Below, piece after piece: positions 58,184 through 58,931 of a stretch of 58,931 bases of DNA (the stretch's first letter is position 1; each line of letters starts with the position of its first letter). Source of the stretch: Chitinophagales bacterium. Its GTDB lineage: Bacteria; Bacteroidota; Bacteroidia; Chitinophagales; S012-47. The notes below the pieces were generated by a model that was not told the DNA's origin, ran no database searches, and saw only the letters and a program-made list of their open reading frames with translations. Where the stretch lies: the NCBI GenBank assembly GCA_015487695.1, contig WFPF01000135.1, forward strand, positions 1-58,931, given 5' to 3'. Both the position numbers and the translations under genes were made by a program.

Positions 58184-58931
58184 TTATCGCACAATTAGAA
58201 TGGGTATTTCGTGATCGTATTGAAGCATTTTTTCGGTTGTGCTTCCCAGAATGAGGGACTCAAGTGTGGAGTGCCCTTTTGCACCCATTATGATGAGGTT
58301 GATGGTCTTTTCCTGTGCATAGTCTATGATCTGGCGTGCGGGGTTGTTCCGTATGTTTTTGAGCAGCACTTTCACTATTGGCAGACGTTCGGCTCCCTGG
58401 TCCTCTAAGTATTTTTCCATGCCCTCTTCCGCATTCTTTTTGAATAGCTCTTCCATCTGCTCGGGCAGCATCTCGATCTTATAAGGAAGCAAGAGAGGAA
58501 CATCATATACGTAGAGGCAATGTATTTCAGGGTCGTTGAGCAAAGGATGCAGCTGAATGGCAAAACGGAGGGCCCGGCTGGCATTCTCTGAATAATCTGT
58601 GGGAATTAACACTTTTTTGGCCGGATAACGGGCCGATTCTGTGACAAAGAGAATCGCGCAACGGGTTCTGCGTGCCAGCTTCTGGGCGATGATGCCGCTG
58701 CCATTGCTCCTGACCTTTTTGCCGACCACCAGCAGGTCGGGTTTGAATTCCTGTGTGAAGCGCAGCAGCTCAGGCAGCGGGCTTCCATGCAAAATGATTG
58801 TATTTACCACGATGTCTCTGCGGTGTCCGAAGTATTTGGATTTAATATCTTCCAGACCCTCCAGGATGCTTTTTTCTCTTTCCTGCAGGTAAGCCTCGCG
58901 GTCGCTATCCGATTGAAAGAGCTTGTCAGGC
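58184..58931 (-). CDS. Universal stress protein (3), partial at right edge
   Basis: The frame stays open to the end of the window; a GTG at 58810 is inside the gene and is not the start, because the in-frame codons upstream read PDKLFQSDSDREAYLQERE and continue sensibly. The visible part includes the last two-thirds of a first Usp domain (HGSPLPELLRFTQEFKPDLL, VGKKVRSNGSGIIAQKL) and a complete second one (KKVLIPTDYSENASRALRFA, NLIIMGAKGHSTLESLILGS, TTEKMLQYDHEIPILIVR) with an intact ATP-type signature. It is the most upstream visible gene of the Usp run. Confidence 0.88.
   Translation of the reverse strand, partial: PDKLFQSDSDREAYLQEREKSILEGLEDIKSKYFGHRRDIVVNTIILHGSPLPELLRFTQEFKPDLLVVGKKVRSNGSGIIAQKLARRTRCAILFVTESARYPAKKVLIPTDYSENASRALRFAIQLHPLLNDPEIHCLYVYDVPLLLPYKIEMLPEQMEELFKKNAEEGMEKYLEDQGAERLPIVKVLLKNIRNNPARQIIDYAQEKTINLIIMGAKGHSTLESLILGSTTEKMLQYDHEIPILIVR

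Noticed and set aside
1-58931. tRNA or rRNA genes, CRISPR arrays, insertion sequences, phage genes
   Set aside because: Intergenic gaps were read for these by eye; no cloverleaf candidate, regularly spaced repeat array, transposase or phage protein was found. A tRNA scan would be decisive and was not run.

Overview
The window is chromosomal DNA of a Bacteroidota bacterium, probably a Saprospiria- or Chitinophagia-like lineage (the lineage within the phylum is a guess). The evidence is four secreted proteins with C-terminal type IX secretion (T9SS) sorting domains, TAnnTTTG promoter boxes instead of sigma70 -10 boxes, phylum-typical neighbourhoods such as ftsX-DUF3098-uppP-truB-ribF, a long-form QueA, a DUF4296 lipoprotein and an Mpl-type ligase. 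Most of the window is roughly 50% GC and gene dense. The first ~1.2 kb is much more AT-rich (sampled lines near 25%) and holds the 5' part of a PEGA-domain lipoprotein gene that runs off the left edge.

Layout. 1.4-6.4 kb: RNA modification and metabolism (RluA-family pseudouridine synthase, SSS transporter, histidine phosphatase, queA, a small lipoprotein). 6.4-11.8 kb (minus): secreted subtilase and smc. 11.9-14.7 kb: a solitary HsdR-N-like nuclease domain diverging from AMP nucleosidase, holA and a lipoprotein. 14.7-18.5 kb (minus): ftsX, DUF3098, uppP, truB, ribF. 18.7-27.3 kb: leuS, then a 1905-aa T9SS cargo protein with an Asp-box propeller, ten HYR-like repeats and a glycine-rich domain inserted inside the third repeat. 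27.3-30.3 kb (minus): DUF4296 lipoprotein, acyl-CoA synthetase-like enzyme and a small SET-domain protein. 30.3-31.6 kb: YggS and carbonic anhydrase. 31.6-35.2 kb (minus): Mpl ligase, DnaQ-like exonuclease, dolichyl-phosphate-mannose-synthase-like glycosyltransferase, PagL-like lipid A deacylase. 35.2-40.3 kb: a 49-aa lipoprotein, an outer-membrane protein with lipA, and a second Asp-box T9SS protein. 40.5-43.8 kb (minus): a 97-aa orphan with an elaborate upstream region, a third modular T9SS protein, thymidine kinase. 43.9-46.7 kb: an uncharacterised acidic protein, waaA and its coupled outer-membrane protein.

46.8-55.7 kb is one plus-strand run of nine overlapping or closely spaced nucleotide-sugar genes. 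They should feed UDP-glucuronate/UDP-xylose, UDP-N-acetylhexosaminuronate and dTDP-rhamnose-type precursors into envelope polysaccharide. No glycosyltransferase, flippase or polymerase is present, and rfbA and wbpB are missing. The run converges, with a 20-bp tail overlap, on a cysteine-rich Crp/Fnr regulator, followed by three tandem universal-stress-protein genes, the last cut by the right edge.

Starts were reassigned where homology, coupling or promoter position showed that the longest reading frame was wrong (subtilase, ribF, truB, ftsX, leuS, yggS, the DUF4296 protein, tdk, waaA, rfbB). No tRNA, rRNA, CRISPR array, insertion sequence or intact phage gene was recognised. The most promising leads are the nested-domain T9SS protein, the promoter boxes lying 4-6 nt before start codons, the palindrome-rich control region of the 97-aa orphan, and the cysteine-rich regulator next to the Usp array.
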